64,000 nt of DNA from Chersky-840 sp050011815 (GCA_050011815.1 JBEKIJ010000016.1:1-64000), one strand, 5' to 3'; positions 33,560 through 42,859 are shown, counted from the stretch's first letter. Numbers and translations: made by a program. Notes: a model not told the origin generated them from the letters alone.

Positions 33560-35104
33560 TCACACGGCGCGTCGGCGCCGGTCCGACAGGACCCGCCGGG
33601 CGCAGTTGTGCCCGGCCATGCCGTGGACGCCCCCGCCGGGGTGGGTGGAGGCCGAGCACAGGTAGAGGCCCTTGACCGGGGTCCGGTACCGGAACCACCC
33701 CGGGACAGGCCGGAACACCAGTTGCTGGTCGAGGGCCGAGGACCCGGCCCCGAGGTCGCCGCCCACCAGGTTGGGGTTCTCCTGCTCGAGGTCCTCGGGG
33801 GTGCGCACGGCCCGGCCCACCACCCGCGCCCCCAGTCCCGGGGCGTGGTCCTCGAGACGGGCCATGACGACGTCGAGGAACCCGTCCTTGCACACCGCCC
33901 AGGGCCCGGGGCGAGGCACGGGCGGCACGTGGGTCTCGATCCACAGGGTGTGGCCCCCGGCCGGGGCCCGGCTGGGGTCGGCCACGGTCTGCTGGCCCAC
34001 GATCAGCATGGGCTGGTCCGGCACCGTCCCCCGCCGGGCCTGGTGGGCGGCATGGGCCATGGCGTCGAGGTCGCCGGTGAGGTGCACCACGCCGACCTCT
34101 CCGAGCTCGGGCGACGCCCACGGGGCGGGCCCGTCGAGGGCCAGGTCCACCTTGAACACGCCCGTGCCGTAGCGGAACCGCCGCAGCCCGGCCAGAAAGC
34201 GGGCGGGGAGGAGGTCGGCCCCCACCAGTCCGTGGAACAGGGCCCGGGGCCCGGTGTCGGCCAGGACGGCCCGACCGACCCGCAGGCGTCCGCCGTCGGC
34301 GGTCTCGACCCCGGTGACCCGGTTGCGCTCCACCACGACGCGGGTCACCTCGGCGGAGGTCCGCACCACGCCGCCGGCGTCGGTGACGGCATCGACGAGG
34401 GCCGCCGCGAGCCGGCCCGCGCCCCCCACGGGTACGGGCATCCCGAGCTGCTGGGCCGCCAGGGCCAAGATGAGCGCCGCGGGCGTGCTCCCGGGATGGT
34501 CGACCGGGACGTCCGCGTGCGAGGCCCCCGCGGCGAGCAGGGCCCGGGCGGCGGGATCGGAGAACTGCGCCGCGCACAACTCCTCGAGCGGGCCTACCAG
34601 CAGCTGCGTGGTGTCGAAGAGGCCCTCCCGACGAGCCCGGCGGGCGAAGGCCAGGCCGGGCCCCGGGGCGCCGATGGGCCCGAGCATCTGCGCCAGGAAG
34701 TACCGGCCCACCCCCATCCACCACCGGTCGAGCTCCAGCCACGCCGGCCCGTCGTCGGCGGCGCGCCGGGCCAGGTCGGCGGCGGTCCGCGACGGGTCGC
34801 GGTGGCACAGCGCGCTGTGGTGGGGGGACACGGCGGCGGCGACGGGCACCGGGAAATGGGCCCACTCCACAGCGCGGTCCAGGCCGAGCTCGGTGAGCAC
34901 CGGTGAGCAGTGCAGCAATCCGTAGAAGGCGGAATAGGTGTCGTGCACGTACCCCGGCACGGTGTGCTCGCCGCTGTGCACGGCTCCCCCCGCCACCGCC
35001 GACCGCTCGAGGACCGTCACCCGCCAGCCGGCGCGCGCCAGCAGCGCCGCGGCGACGAGGCCGTTGGGCCCCGACCCGATCACCACCGCGTCGACGTCAT
35101 CCAT
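33560..35104 (-). CDS. FAD-dependent phytoene-desaturase-like oxidoreductase
   Basis: The 514-residue flavoprotein has an N-terminal FAD site (VVIGSGPNGLVAAALLARAG, Rossmann dinucleotide fold, ~7-26), ERSAVAGGAVHSGE, and a C-terminal CrtI-type motif (YLCSASTHPGGGVHGMAGHNCARRVL). It belongs to the phytoene desaturase/carotenoid oxidoreductase superfamily, but many members act on other substrates and no carotenoid gene is nearby. ATG 35104. It is 43 bases downstream of the cyclic-nucleotide-binding gene and 84 upstream of the cyclase gene. Confidence 0.82.
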   Translation of the reverse strand: MDDVDAVVIGSGPNGLVAAALLARAGWRVTVLERSAVAGGAVHSGEHTVPGYVHDTYSAFYGLLHCSPVLTELGLDRAVEWAHFPVPVAAAVSPHHSALCHRDPSRTAADLARRAADDGPAWLELDRWWMGVGRYFLAQMLGPIGAPGPGLAFARRARREGLFDTTQLLVGPLEELCAAQFSDPAARALLAAGASHADVPVDHPGSTPAALILALAAQQLGMPVPVGGAGRLAAALVDAVTDAGGVVRTSAEVTRVVVERNRVTGVETADGGRLRVGRAVLADTGPRALFHGLVGADLLPARFLAGLRRFRYGTGVFKVDLALDGPAPWASPELGEVGVVHLTGDLDAMAHAAHQARRGTVPDQPMLIVGQQTVADPSRAPAGGHTLWIETHVPPVPRPGPWAVCKDGFLDVVMARLEDHAPGLGARVVGRAVRTPEDLEQENPNLVGGDLGAGSSALDQQLVFRPVPGWFRYRTPVKGLYLCSASTHPGGGVHGMAGHNCARRVLSDRRRRAV

Positions 35105-35147
35105 GGCGCGCCTGCCTAGGCGCGCCTGCGTGGGCGACGCAACTCCG

Positions 35148-36143
35148 CTAGCGCCCGTCCTCCCGACGGTGACCGCCGCTCAGCTCCTGCAGCGCGTCGC
35201 GGTCGATGGTGTCGGCCGAGGCGACCGCCAGCTTGCAGGCCGTGACGGCCTTGATGGTGGAGGTGCGACGGCCCCCCTCGAGCACCGCCCGCTCGCCGTG
35301 CATCGACCCCGGCCCGTACTCCGCCAGTCGTTGCCCGTCGACCTCGATGCGCACCACGCCGTCGAGCACGAGATAGAGGTCGTCCTCGGCGGCCCCCTGC
35401 TCGGTGATGACCGCACCGGCCTTGTACGTCTTGATCTTGGGCTTGGCGCCCCCCGCCATGAGCGACAGCGACAGCTGGCGTTCGAGCGCGCTCTCCACCT
35501 CGGTGGTGAGGGCCTGGGAGTCCCGGTCGCCCCAGGGGCTGTGCTTCCCGAAGGCGCGCCGGTACCAGTTCGAGAAGTCGATCATCCCCGACTTGAGCGC
35601 CAGCTTGTTGTCACCGTCGTAGACCCAGTGCCGGGGGAAGCTGCTGGCGCCGGTCAGCGCGAACGACGACGACCCGTCGGCCCGCAGCGTCAGGGCCAGC
35701 GAGGTCCACGCCAGGGGGGCGGAGAACTGCACGTACGGGGCACGGCGCACCCGACGGGGAGCCGGCACCCCGGTGCGCCCGCCCGCGGTCTGGAAGAAGG
35801 TGACCTCGCCCTTGCCCACCTCGGGCTCGGGGAAGAGGTCGGGGAGGGCGATGGCCTCGAAGGCCACCTGCTTCTTGCCCAGCTGGAGCACCGTCGAGCA
35901 GATGAGCCCCCCACCGGACTGCCCGTGGCCGACGATGGCGCCGTTCTCCACGTCGATCCACGCCGTGAGGCGGCTGGCGAACCGGAACCGGCCGTCGCGC
36001 TGCAGGGCGTCGATGTCCTCGATCACGTCGGGCGGGGGCGGGTCGTAGTGGGCCACGCCGGTCTCGAAGGGCATCTTGGTCATGCCGCCGATGGCCTCGG
36101 ACGGGATCCATGACAGGGACGTGACAGAGGACTCGATGCGCAT
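35148..36143 (-). CDS. Cyclic-nucleotide-binding-domain protein with a novel N-terminal region
   Basis: The 331-residue protein has a C-terminal cyclic-nucleotide-binding domain (~225-315): VITEQGAAEDDLYLVLDGVV, EYGPGSMHGERAVLEGGRRT. The GERAVLEGGRRTSTI block is the phosphate-binding cassette, where Arg contacts the cyclic phosphate. The N-terminal ~220 residues are a folded domain I do not recognise (VQFSAPLAWTSLALTL, YDGDNKLALKSG). There is no DNA-binding HTH at the end, so it is not a CRP regulator. ATG 36143 follows GGGGAGG closely; TTG 36161 is a longer alternative. It lies 43 bases upstream of the desaturase-like gene. Confidence 0.75.
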   Translation of the reverse strand: MRIESSVTSLSWIPSEAIGGMTKMPFETGVAHYDPPPPDVIEDIDALQRDGRFRFASRLTAWIDVENGAIVGHGQSGGGLICSTVLQLGKKQVAFEAIALPDLFPEPEVGKGEVTFFQTAGGRTGVPAPRRVRRAPYVQFSAPLAWTSLALTLRADGSSSFALTGASSFPRHWVYDGDNKLALKSGMIDFSNWYRRAFGKHSPWGDRDSQALTTEVESALERQLSLSLMAGGAKPKIKTYKAGAVITEQGAAEDDLYLVLDGVVRIEVDGQRLAEYGPGSMHGERAVLEGGRRTSTIKAVTACKLAVASADTIDRDALQELSGGHRREDGR

Positions 36144-36238
36144 GGCGCCTCCCCGGTTCAACTCGCTCCCCGAACAGTACCGAGCGCGCCGGTGCCGCCC
36201 AAGGGTGAAGGCCGGTGTGGGTCAGGTGGGGGTGGTAC

Positions 36239-36267
36239 CCCCGGGGCGGGCCCGCCGCAGCCCGGGG
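36239..36267 (-). terminator. Possible terminator of the P450 gene
   Basis: CCCCGGG at 36239-36245 pairs with CCCGGGG at 36261-36267, with further self-complementary GC inside. It lies downstream of the minus-strand P450 stop (36309) and before the next gene start (36143). A short GGGGG/CCCCC hairpin at 36228-36242 overlaps it. There is no T-run. Confidence 0.4.
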
Positions 36268-36308
36268 GCGCGAGGGAGCTGGCCCGGGGACAAACGGGGC
36301 GGGATGCG

Positions 36309-37523
36309 TCAGGCTGCCACGAAGCGCAGCTCGGCCCGCCGGACACCGGTGACGACCGAGGAGGGGCTGCGCTGCACCTCTCCCACCCGTCCCACGTCGG
36401 AGAACCGGTCCAGAAGCTCCTCGAGCACCACCCTGCCCTCGAGGCGGGCCAGGGGCGCGCCCAGGCAGAAGTGGTTGCCCTGGCCGAAGGCGAGATGGGG
36501 GTTGGGGTGGCGGCCCACGTCGAACGTCGAGGCGCTAGTGCCGAAGACGTCCTCGTCCCGGTTGGCCGAGGCGAACAGCATGAGGAGGGGGTCGCCCTCG
36601 GCGATGGCCACGCCCCGGACCTCGGTGTCGTGGGTCGCGGTCCGCATGAACGACACCACCGGCGTCGACCACCGCAGCATCTCCTCCACCGCGCCGGCAA
36701 CCAGGGACCGGTCGGCCCGGAGCCGGCCCCATTGGCCGGGATGATCCGCGAAGGCGAGAAGTCCGGAGCTGATGAGGTCGCGCGTGGTCTCGTTCCCGGC
36801 CACGAGGAGCTGGACGAGGAACATGGCCAGCTCGTCGTCGCTGAGTCGCTCCCCGTCCAGGTCGACCTGGGCGAGCAGCGTGAGCACGTCGTCGCGGGGT
36901 CGGGCCCGGCGGTCCTTGGCCGCCCCCACGAGGTACTCGATCATCTCGGTCATCAACCGGGCCCGCCGTTCCTCGGGCCAGTCGGTGGCCCCGGGGATGA
37001 CGGCCTCGGACCACTCGTAGCACCGCTCCCACTCGTCGTCGGGGACACCGAGGATCTTGCTGATGACCTGAAGGGGAAGGGGCACGCTCAAGGCCGAGAC
37101 CACGTCGGTGGCGGCCCCGCCCTCGATGCCCGCCACGAGGGCGGCGGTGCGGGCCCGGACCACCGGCTCGAGGGCGCGTACCACCGAAGGCTTGAAGGCG
37201 GGCTGCACCAGCCGCCGGTACCGGGTGTGGACGGGGGGATCGGCGTGCATCATCGTGGGCGGCGACGCGTAGGTCGTGCCGATCTCCTCGACGAGGATCC
37301 CCCGCCCGGCGCAGAAGGTTCCGTGGTCGCTCTCGATCGCGGAGACCTCGGCGTGGGTGGCGACGGCCCAGAATCCCCGTTCCTCGTTCCACGCCACCGG
37401 CGCCTCGGCCCGCAGCCGCGCGTAGAGCGGATGGGGATCGGTGACGTAGAGCTCGGGATCTGTGAGCCTCGCCGCCAGAGCCACCCCCGGTCGTTGCCGT
37501 TCCGCCCTCGTCGACTGCGCCAT
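36309..37523 (-). CDS. Cytochrome P450 (copy 1)
   Basis: The 404-residue soluble bacterial P450 has the I-helix (LLVAGNETTRDLISSG), K-helix (EEMLR), and heme-binding FGQGNHFCLGAPLARLE with axial Cys at about residue 353. No ferredoxin or reductase is beside it. It oxidises an unknown small substrate. GTG 37532 is in frame; ATG 37523 is preferred, being followed by MAQSTRAER. It follows the enoyl-CoA hydratase gene by ~10 bases and may share its transcript. Confidence 0.88.
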   Translation of the reverse strand: MAQSTRAERQRPGVALAARLTDPELYVTDPHPLYARLRAEAPVAWNEERGFWAVATHAEVSAIESDHGTFCAGRGILVEEIGTTYASPPTMMHADPPVHTRYRRLVQPAFKPSVVRALEPVVRARTAALVAGIEGGAATDVVSALSVPLPLQVISKILGVPDDEWERCYEWSEAVIPGATDWPEERRARLMTEMIEYLVGAAKDRRARPRDDVLTLLAQVDLDGERLSDDELAMFLVQLLVAGNETTRDLISSGLLAFADHPGQWGRLRADRSLVAGAVEEMLRWSTPVVSFMRTATHDTEVRGVAIAEGDPLLMLFASANRDEDVFGTSASTFDVGRHPNPHLAFGQGNHFCLGAPLARLEGRVVLEELLDRFSDVGRVGEVQRSPSSVVTGVRRAELRFVAA

Positions 37524-37533
37524 CGTCGACACC

Positions 37534-38397
37534 CTACCGAGCCTCCGGCGCCGGGCCCGGGGGGCGGGGGGGATCGGCGAAGCGCGGGGCGCGGCGAGCG
37601 GCCAGGGCCGCCACCCCTTCGGCGAAATCGGGTCCGGTCATCATGGCGCGCAGACGCTCGTCGGCGTCGCGCGCCGCGCTGGCGGCATCGCGGTGGAGAT
37701 CGGTGTAGAGCTGGAGCTTGGTGGCGGCGAGCGACGCAGGAGACACGCCGGTCGCCAACGTCGCCGCGTACTCGAGGACCGTGGGCAAGAGCTCTGCGCC
37801 GGGTGTCACCTGGTTGACGAGCCCGATCTCGGCTGCCTCCTCGGCGAGCACGACGCGGCTCGACAGCAGCAGGTCGGCGGCCCGGGTGACGCCCACGAGG
37901 CGCGGCAGCAGCCAGGACAGGCCGAACTCGGCGGGCAACCCGAGCCGGCCGTGCGCGGTGGTGAGCTTGGCGCCCGCGGCCGCGAACCGCAGATCGCAGT
38001 AGCAGGCCAGTGCGAACCCCACGCCCGCCGCCGGTCCGTTCACCGCGGCGATGATGGGCTTGGGGATGCCGAACTGGTACGCGAACTCGGCGTCGAATTC
38101 GGGGCGGACCCCGTAGCCGGGGTGGGCCAGGTCCGATCCGGTGCCGGGGTCATAGGCCCCCCGTTCGACGTGGCCCTCGAGGGCCCGGGTGTCGGCGCCG
38201 GCGCAGAAGCCTCGTCCGGCGCCGGTCACGACGATGACCCGGACACCGCTGTCGGCGGCGGCCCTCTCGAGCAGGGACCGGTACTCGGTGTTCATGCGCC
38301 CTGTCCAGGCATTGAGGCGCTCGGGGCGGTCGAGCGTGATGGTGGCGACCGAGTCGGCGACCGCATAACGCGTGACCTTCAGCTCGCCGAGCTCCAC
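37534..38397 (-). CDS. Enoyl-CoA hydratase/isomerase family protein
   Basis: The 287-residue crotonase-fold protein has the CoA/oxyanion-hole block VNGPAAGVGFALACYCDLRFA, and GRGFCAGADTRALEG for the first Gly loop. The catalytic Glu pair of true hydratases is not both clear: the region after HGRLGLPAEFGLSWLLPRLVG keeps one Glu (AEFG). It could be an isomerase or hydratase in fatty-acid or other acyl-CoA metabolism. The start is GTG 38397. Together with the P450 it may form a small catabolic pair. Confidence 0.85.
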   Translation of the reverse strand: MELGELKVTRYAVADSVATITLDRPERLNAWTGRMNTEYRSLLERAAADSGVRVIVVTGAGRGFCAGADTRALEGHVERGAYDPGTGSDLAHPGYGVRPEFDAEFAYQFGIPKPIIAAVNGPAAGVGFALACYCDLRFAAAGAKLTTAHGRLGLPAEFGLSWLLPRLVGVTRAADLLLSSRVVLAEEAAEIGLVNQVTPGAELLPTVLEYAATLATGVSPASLAATKLQLYTDLHRDAASAARDADERLRAMMTGPDFAEGVAALAARRAPRFADPPRPPGPAPEAR

Positions 38398-38535
38398 CGC
38401 CCGTTCCTCTCCCTCGACCGGCCGACGTGTGTTGTCCGGGTGTTGGTCGCCACTCGCTCAAGTTCCCCCCGCCGACGCCGATCATTCTCCACGGACACCT
38501 TCAGTTCCAACCCCACACTCCAGCATCCCCAATGT

Positions 38536-38568
38536 CGAGAACCCCCACCACCTCGGTGGGGGTTCTCG
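38536..38568. other. Perfect 14-bp hairpin in a divergent intergenic region
   Basis: CGAGAACCCCCACC (38536-38549) pairs perfectly with 38555-38568 around a 5-base loop. It lies between two divergent genes (start 38397 on -, 38597 on +), 28 bases before the MpaB-like ATG. It looks like a terminator but ends no visible gene, so it may be an attenuator or leader hairpin for the DUF2236 gene, or terminate an unseen short transcript. Confidence 0.6.
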
Positions 38569-38596
38569 CGTCCGGGGCCTCACCTACCATCGATCC

Positions 38597-39550
38597 ATGC
38601 CCACCCCACCCCCGGTGCTGGGTGCGCTCGACCCCGAAGCACCCCTCCCGTTCGGGCCTCACAGCGTGGTCCGGGCCGTGGTGGCCGAGCCCGTCACGGC
38701 GTTGCTCGTGCAGCGCGCCCTCGTGATGGAGGTCGCCCACCCCAAGGTGGCCGCCGCCGTGGCCCACCACAGCGATTTTCAGCGCCATCCGCTCAGCCGG
38801 GCCTGGGTCACCGCTGACGCCGCCCTGCGCCTCGTCTTCGGCGACGAGCACGTGGCGCGCGCCGCCGCCCGCCAGATCTACGCCGTCCACGATCACATCA
38901 ACGGGCCCGTCGACGGGTCGCTCGAGGGGCCGCTCGAGGGACCGGCCCGGGCCGGCGGCACCGTCGCGGACGACGGAGGGGCCCACGCCTACACGGCCCA
39001 CGACGCGGCGCTATTGGCGTGGGTGTGGGCCACCCTGGTGGACACGGCCGAGACGGCCTTCACGCGCTGGGTTCGCCCCTTCGAGGGCACCGAAGCCGAG
39101 GCCTACTACGACGAGATGCGGCGCTTCGCGCTCTTTCTCGGCATCCCCGACGCCCTGCTCCCCACCGGTCGCGTGGCCTTCGCCGCCCACCTCGAAGACG
39201 TCATGGCGAGCGACCTCCTCGGGACCACCGAGCAGGCCCGGTCGATGGCCCGACAGGTGTTGTGGTTCGACCACCGCGTCGTCCCCTCCCACCTCGTCCG
39301 CGTGGAACGGGTCCTGGCGCTGGCCACGCTCGACCCCCGCCTCGTGGACCGGCTCGGGATCGGTCCCGACGCCTCCGACCTCGCCTGGGGGCGCCGGATC
39401 GACGGCTGGTTGCGCACCTACTACCGGCGGGTGCCCCGACCCTCCCGGATCGTCCCGGCCCTCTATGTCGTGATGCGCAGGCCCACCATCGGGCTGGGCA
39501 CCCGGGCCCGGGCCGTCTTGGGCCAGATCCCGGCCATCCCTAGGCGGTGA
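38597..39550 (+). CDS. DUF2236 (MpaB/latex-clearing-type oxygenase) family protein
   Basis: The 317-residue all-helical protein has the family pattern of DUF2236: LVMEVAHPKVAAAVAHHSDF, RQIYAVHDHINGPVDG, DAALLAWVWATLVDTAETAF and EMRRFALFLGIP. Some members (MpaB, rubber oxygenases) bind heme and oxygen. His in VHDHI and H in HPKVAAAV are candidate ligands by analogy only. The start is ATG 38597. The substrate is unknown; the nearest neighbours are a P450 and an enoyl-CoA hydratase on the other strand. Confidence 0.8.
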   Translation: MPTPPPVLGALDPEAPLPFGPHSVVRAVVAEPVTALLVQRALVMEVAHPKVAAAVAHHSDFQRHPLSRAWVTADAALRLVFGDEHVARAAARQIYAVHDHINGPVDGSLEGPLEGPARAGGTVADDGGAHAYTAHDAALLAWVWATLVDTAETAFTRWVRPFEGTEAEAYYDEMRRFALFLGIPDALLPTGRVAFAAHLEDVMASDLLGTTEQARSMARQVLWFDHRVVPSHLVRVERVLALATLDPRLVDRLGIGPDASDLAWGRRIDGWLRTYYRRVPRPSRIVPALYVVMRRPTIGLGTRARAVLGQIPAIPRR

Positions 39551-39571
39551 GCGGGGCCCGACGCCGAGGCT

Positions 39572-39591
39572 CGGAGGCTCGCCGGCCTCCG
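39572..39591 (+). terminator. Possible terminator after the DUF2236 gene
   Basis: CGGAGGC (39572-39578) pairs with GCCTCCG (39585-39591) around a 6-base loop, 21 bases after the stop at 39550. There is no T-run. The AT-richer stretch that follows (39593-39666) probably holds the promoter of the next gene. Confidence 0.45.
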
Positions 39592-39666
39592 TCGATAACC
39601 ACTATCCACGTTCATGACACCGCTACACGCAGTGAAAGGGCCTCCGACCCTTGTATTGTTGTCGGC

Positions 39667-42078
39667 ATGTGGTCAGTATTCTCACTAATGCCACATAGAT
39701 CGGCACTGAGAGTGAAGCCGGGCAGGACAGTCTCCGAGACGGACAGAGCGATCGAAGGGACCCGGGCGCGCCGATCCCGCCGATTGCCGCCGTGGGCCTG
39801 GTTTCTGGGCGGGGAGCTGGCGCTGGTCCTCCTGGCGGCGTCGGGCCTGTTCGGAGCCGTCGAGCCCACGGTCGTGTTCGCGGTGGGCATCTCCACGTTG
39901 CTGGCCCTGGTGGTGGCGGTCAGACACCACCGTCCCGCGCTCGCCTGGCCGTGGTGGGCGATCTCGGCGTCGATGGCCTTCTTCCTCGTGGGAGGCGGCC
40001 TCCGTTTCGACTTCCACACCCTGGGCAACCTCACCGCCAGCCGCTCTCTGGTGCCCGACCTCATCTCTCTTCCCGGGTACGGCCTGGGGGCAGCGGGGTT
40101 GCTCGGGTTCTCGCGCGCCCGTGACCACGGTCGTCAACGGCATTTCGGGGTCATCCTCGACGGGATCATCGCCGCGCTCGCCATCCTCGCCGTGGCGTGG
40201 GTCTATGTCATCGACCCGGTCCTGTTCCAGTACCACACGCCCCTCACGCTCCGGCTGGTGCTCACGTGCTATCCCGCCATGTCGATCTTCCTGGTGGTGG
40301 TGACGGTCCGGATCGCCTTCAGCCCGGAACAGAACCGCGTGCCGTCGTATTGGTTCTTACTGGCCGCCATGACGTGCATGTTCGTCGGGGACACGCTGTA
40401 CATGTTCGCCGACATCGACTTGATCAGCGTGGCGGGGCGCCTCTTGGACCTCCCCTACGGCCTCGCCTTCGTCGCCACCGGCACCATGGCACTGCATCCT
40501 TCGATGCGCGCCCTCACCGAACCGGCGGGCAACCGGCCTCAGACGTCGTCACCGGGCCGGATCGTGCTCGTCGCCATCGCGCTGCTCGTGCCCGCCTTCA
40601 TCACGCTGCAGCACCCCTCGAACTCCCTGCAGGACCGGGTGGCCCTGTTCGTGATCATCATCCTCTTGACCGTGGCGGCGGTCCTGCGGATCATCCAGGC
40701 CCTGCACGTGGCGGAACGATCCGAAGCCAACCTGGCGTACCAGGCCATGCACGACAGCCTGACCGGGCTGCCCAACCGCCGGATGATGCATGAGCACCTC
40801 ACCACCGTGCTCAAGCAGGCGTCGGTCGACGACACCCACGTTGGCTTGCTGTTCCTCGACCTCGACCGCTTCAAGCTGGTCAACGACACGCTGGGCCACA
40901 CCCACGGGGACGAGTTGCTCATCGCGGTGGCCACGCGCCTCAACGAGCACGTCCGCCCCTCGGACCTCGTGACCCGGATCGGTGGCGACGAGTTCATGAT
41001 CGTCCTCGGCCAGGTGGTGAGCGTGTCCCAGGCCCTGGACCTGGCCAACCGGCTGCGGTCCAGCCTGCGCGCCCCGTTCGTGATCAACGAGATGGAGTTC
41101 TTCGTGTCCGCCAGCATCGGCTTGGCCTTCGCGTCGGGCGACGATCCCGACGCCAGCGCCGAGGTCCTGGTCCGCGACGCCGACACGGCCATGTACCAGG
41201 CCAAGGACGCGGGCCGCGATGCGGTGGCGGTGTTCGACGAGTCGATGCGGACCAAGGTGTCCGAGCGCGTCGAGCTCGAGCACGACCTGCGCCGCGCCGT
41301 CGAGCTCCGTCAGCTCCATCTCGTCTACCAGCCCATCGTCCGCATCCCCCACGGGCCCATCGAAGGGGTCGAGGCGCTGGTCCGTTGGGCCCACCCCACC
41401 CTGGGGGTCATCCCGCCCGTCAAGTTCATCCCCTTGGCCGAGGAGAGCGGGTTGATCATGGAGATAGGGGAGTGGGTGCTCGAGGAGGCCCTGCGCCAGC
41501 TGGCGGCGTGGCGTCACCAGACGACGGGGTTCGAGGACCTCTACGTCTCGGTGAACCTCTCAGCGGCCCAGCTCCACGACGAGCGACTCGTCGAACGGGT
41601 GCGCGAGGCGTTGGCCCGCCACGGGATCGAGGGGGCCGCCCTGTGCCTCGAGCTCACCGAGTCGGTGGTCATGGACAAGCCCCTGGCCGCGGCGGCGGTG
41701 CTGCGCGCGCTGCGGAGCCTCGACGTGCGCCTGGCCATCGACGACTTCGGGACCGAGTACTCCTCCCTCGCCTATCTCAAGCGTTTCCCCGTCACGAGCC
41801 TCAAAATCGACCGCTCCTTCGTGGACACCCTCGAGGACAAAGACAGCTCCGATGCCACGCTCATCGCCGCGGTGGTGGCCATGGCGCACGCGCTGGGCAT
41901 CACCACCATCGCCGAAGGTGTGGAGACGACCAGCCAGGCGCACCGCCTCATGGATCTCGGTTGCGACGCCCTGCAGGGCTACCTCTACTCGCGGCCGGTG
42001 CGGGCCGAAGGGCTCCCCTACGTGGTGAACTCCCTGTGGAAGCAGAGCGAGAACGTCCTGGAGGGCTCGGCGCCCTGA
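39667..42078 (+). CDS. Membrane GGDEF-EAL protein with intact diguanylate cyclase motif
   Basis: The 803-residue protein has about eight N-terminal membrane helices (~45-330, MASE-type sensor), a GGDEF domain with LFLDLDRFKLVND and GGDEF at 439-443, preceded by RPSD exactly five residues upstream (intact inhibitory I-site), and an EAL domain with EALVRW (569-574) and DDFGTEYSSL (~692-701, Glu replacing the usual Gly of GTG). Both c-di-GMP synthesis and breakdown look possible; the cyclase half is clearly intact. The start ATG 39667 is in an AT-rich context. ATG 39688 is an alternative. Confidence 0.88.
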   Translation: MWSVFSLMPHRSALRVKPGRTVSETDRAIEGTRARRSRRLPPWAWFLGGELALVLLAASGLFGAVEPTVVFAVGISTLLALVVAVRHHRPALAWPWWAISASMAFFLVGGGLRFDFHTLGNLTASRSLVPDLISLPGYGLGAAGLLGFSRARDHGRQRHFGVILDGIIAALAILAVAWVYVIDPVLFQYHTPLTLRLVLTCYPAMSIFLVVVTVRIAFSPEQNRVPSYWFLLAAMTCMFVGDTLYMFADIDLISVAGRLLDLPYGLAFVATGTMALHPSMRALTEPAGNRPQTSSPGRIVLVAIALLVPAFITLQHPSNSLQDRVALFVIIILLTVAAVLRIIQALHVAERSEANLAYQAMHDSLTGLPNRRMMHEHLTTVLKQASVDDTHVGLLFLDLDRFKLVNDTLGHTHGDELLIAVATRLNEHVRPSDLVTRIGGDEFMIVLGQVVSVSQALDLANRLRSSLRAPFVINEMEFFVSASIGLAFASGDDPDASAEVLVRDADTAMYQAKDAGRDAVAVFDESMRTKVSERVELEHDLRRAVELRQLHLVYQPIVRIPHGPIEGVEALVRWAHPTLGVIPPVKFIPLAEESGLIMEIGEWVLEEALRQLAAWRHQTTGFEDLYVSVNLSAAQLHDERLVERVREALARHGIEGAALCLELTESVVMDKPLAAAAVLRALRSLDVRLAIDDFGTEYSSLAYLKRFPVTSLKIDRSFVDTLEDKDSSDATLIAAVVAMAHALGITTIAEGVETTSQAHRLMDLGCDALQGYLYSRPVRAEGLPYVVNSLWKQSENVLEGSAP

Positions 42079-42088
42079 GGAGCCCGCC

Positions 42089-42859
42089 TTAGGCGACGAG
42101 CCCGACCGTGCTGCGCAGGTCGAGAGGCCGCAGGGCGGGCTCCAGGCCGACGCCCCGGAAGTACAGCGCATGCAGATCGGGGTCCGACGCCGCGATCCGG
42201 CGTTCGGTGTCGGGAACGTTGCACCATACCGGCATGCTGGCCGGCGACCCCAGGTACGGCTGTGCCGTCACACCCGCGAAGCCCGCCATGGGCATGCGCA
42301 GCTTCCACCGGATCATGCGCAACACCGGGACGTCGAGGATGGCGAGGAGCCAGTCGATCCCGCACCGGGGGGTGGCCATGGCCAGCGCCTGATAGAGGCC
42401 GATGCTCACGAGCCCCATGGTGGCCTTGCCCCGGTATTCGGGCGCCACCGCCAAGGTGGCGATGTCCCAGGTCCGGGCCAGGTCGATCTGCAGCCCCGTT
42501 CGGGTCGCCATCGCCTCGACGGGCTCGCCCCACACCGGAGCGGCATCGTCGAGCGTCTTGAACCCCGCCGGTGACGGCAGCAGGATCCGCATCGTCCCGG
42601 CCGGAAGGCCGCGCCGGTGGTCCACCACGCACAAGAAGATGCTCGACTCCTCGTAGGGCGCGTACTCCTTGGCGAGAAGCTCCGGGGTGTTGCCGAAGGT
42701 CTCCATGAACACGACGCGCTCGACGTGACGCGCCAGCTCCGAGGCGGGGTCGGTGGAGCGGAACAGATAGACGCCCAACGGGGCCGTCGTCCCCGGTGCT
42801 GTCACCTCTTGCGCCAGGCGGTGCAACTCGGCGTCGGCCATCGCGGTGATGGCGCTCAT
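42089..42859 (-). CDS. GNAT-fold acyltransferase, autoinducer-synthase/N-acyl amino acid synthase-like
   Basis: The 256-residue protein has a GNAT-like core: RVVFMETFGNTPE, SSIFLCVVDHRRGLPAGTMRILLPS, IATLAVAPEYRGKATMGLVSIGLYQAL. The pattern of a strand leading into TLAVAPEYRGK, preceded by a GxMRLL-type strand, resembles LuxI/FeeM-type acyl synthases, which use acyl-ACP plus SAM or an amino acid. The similarity is by fold pattern, not a proven family hit. ATG 42859 lies 2 bases from the stop of the SpeD-like gene, so the two are a unit. A long overlap upstream is not needed. Confidence 0.6.
   Translation of the reverse strand: MSAITAMADAELHRLAQEVTAPGTTAPLGVYLFRSTDPASELARHVERVVFMETFGNTPELLAKEYAPYEESSIFLCVVDHRRGLPAGTMRILLPSPAGFKTLDDAAPVWGEPVEAMATRTGLQIDLARTWDIATLAVAPEYRGKATMGLVSIGLYQALAMATPRCGIDWLLAILDVPVLRMIRWKLRMPMAGFAGVTAQPYLGSPASMPVWCNVPDTERRIAASDPDLHALYFRGVGLEPALRPLDLRSTVGLVA

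Noticed and set aside
32147..34906. A 919-codon open frame on the + strand opposite the cyclase and desaturase-like genes
   Set aside because: It is antisense to genes with strong family motifs and has low-complexity His/Gly-rich composition; it is a GC-driven shadow.
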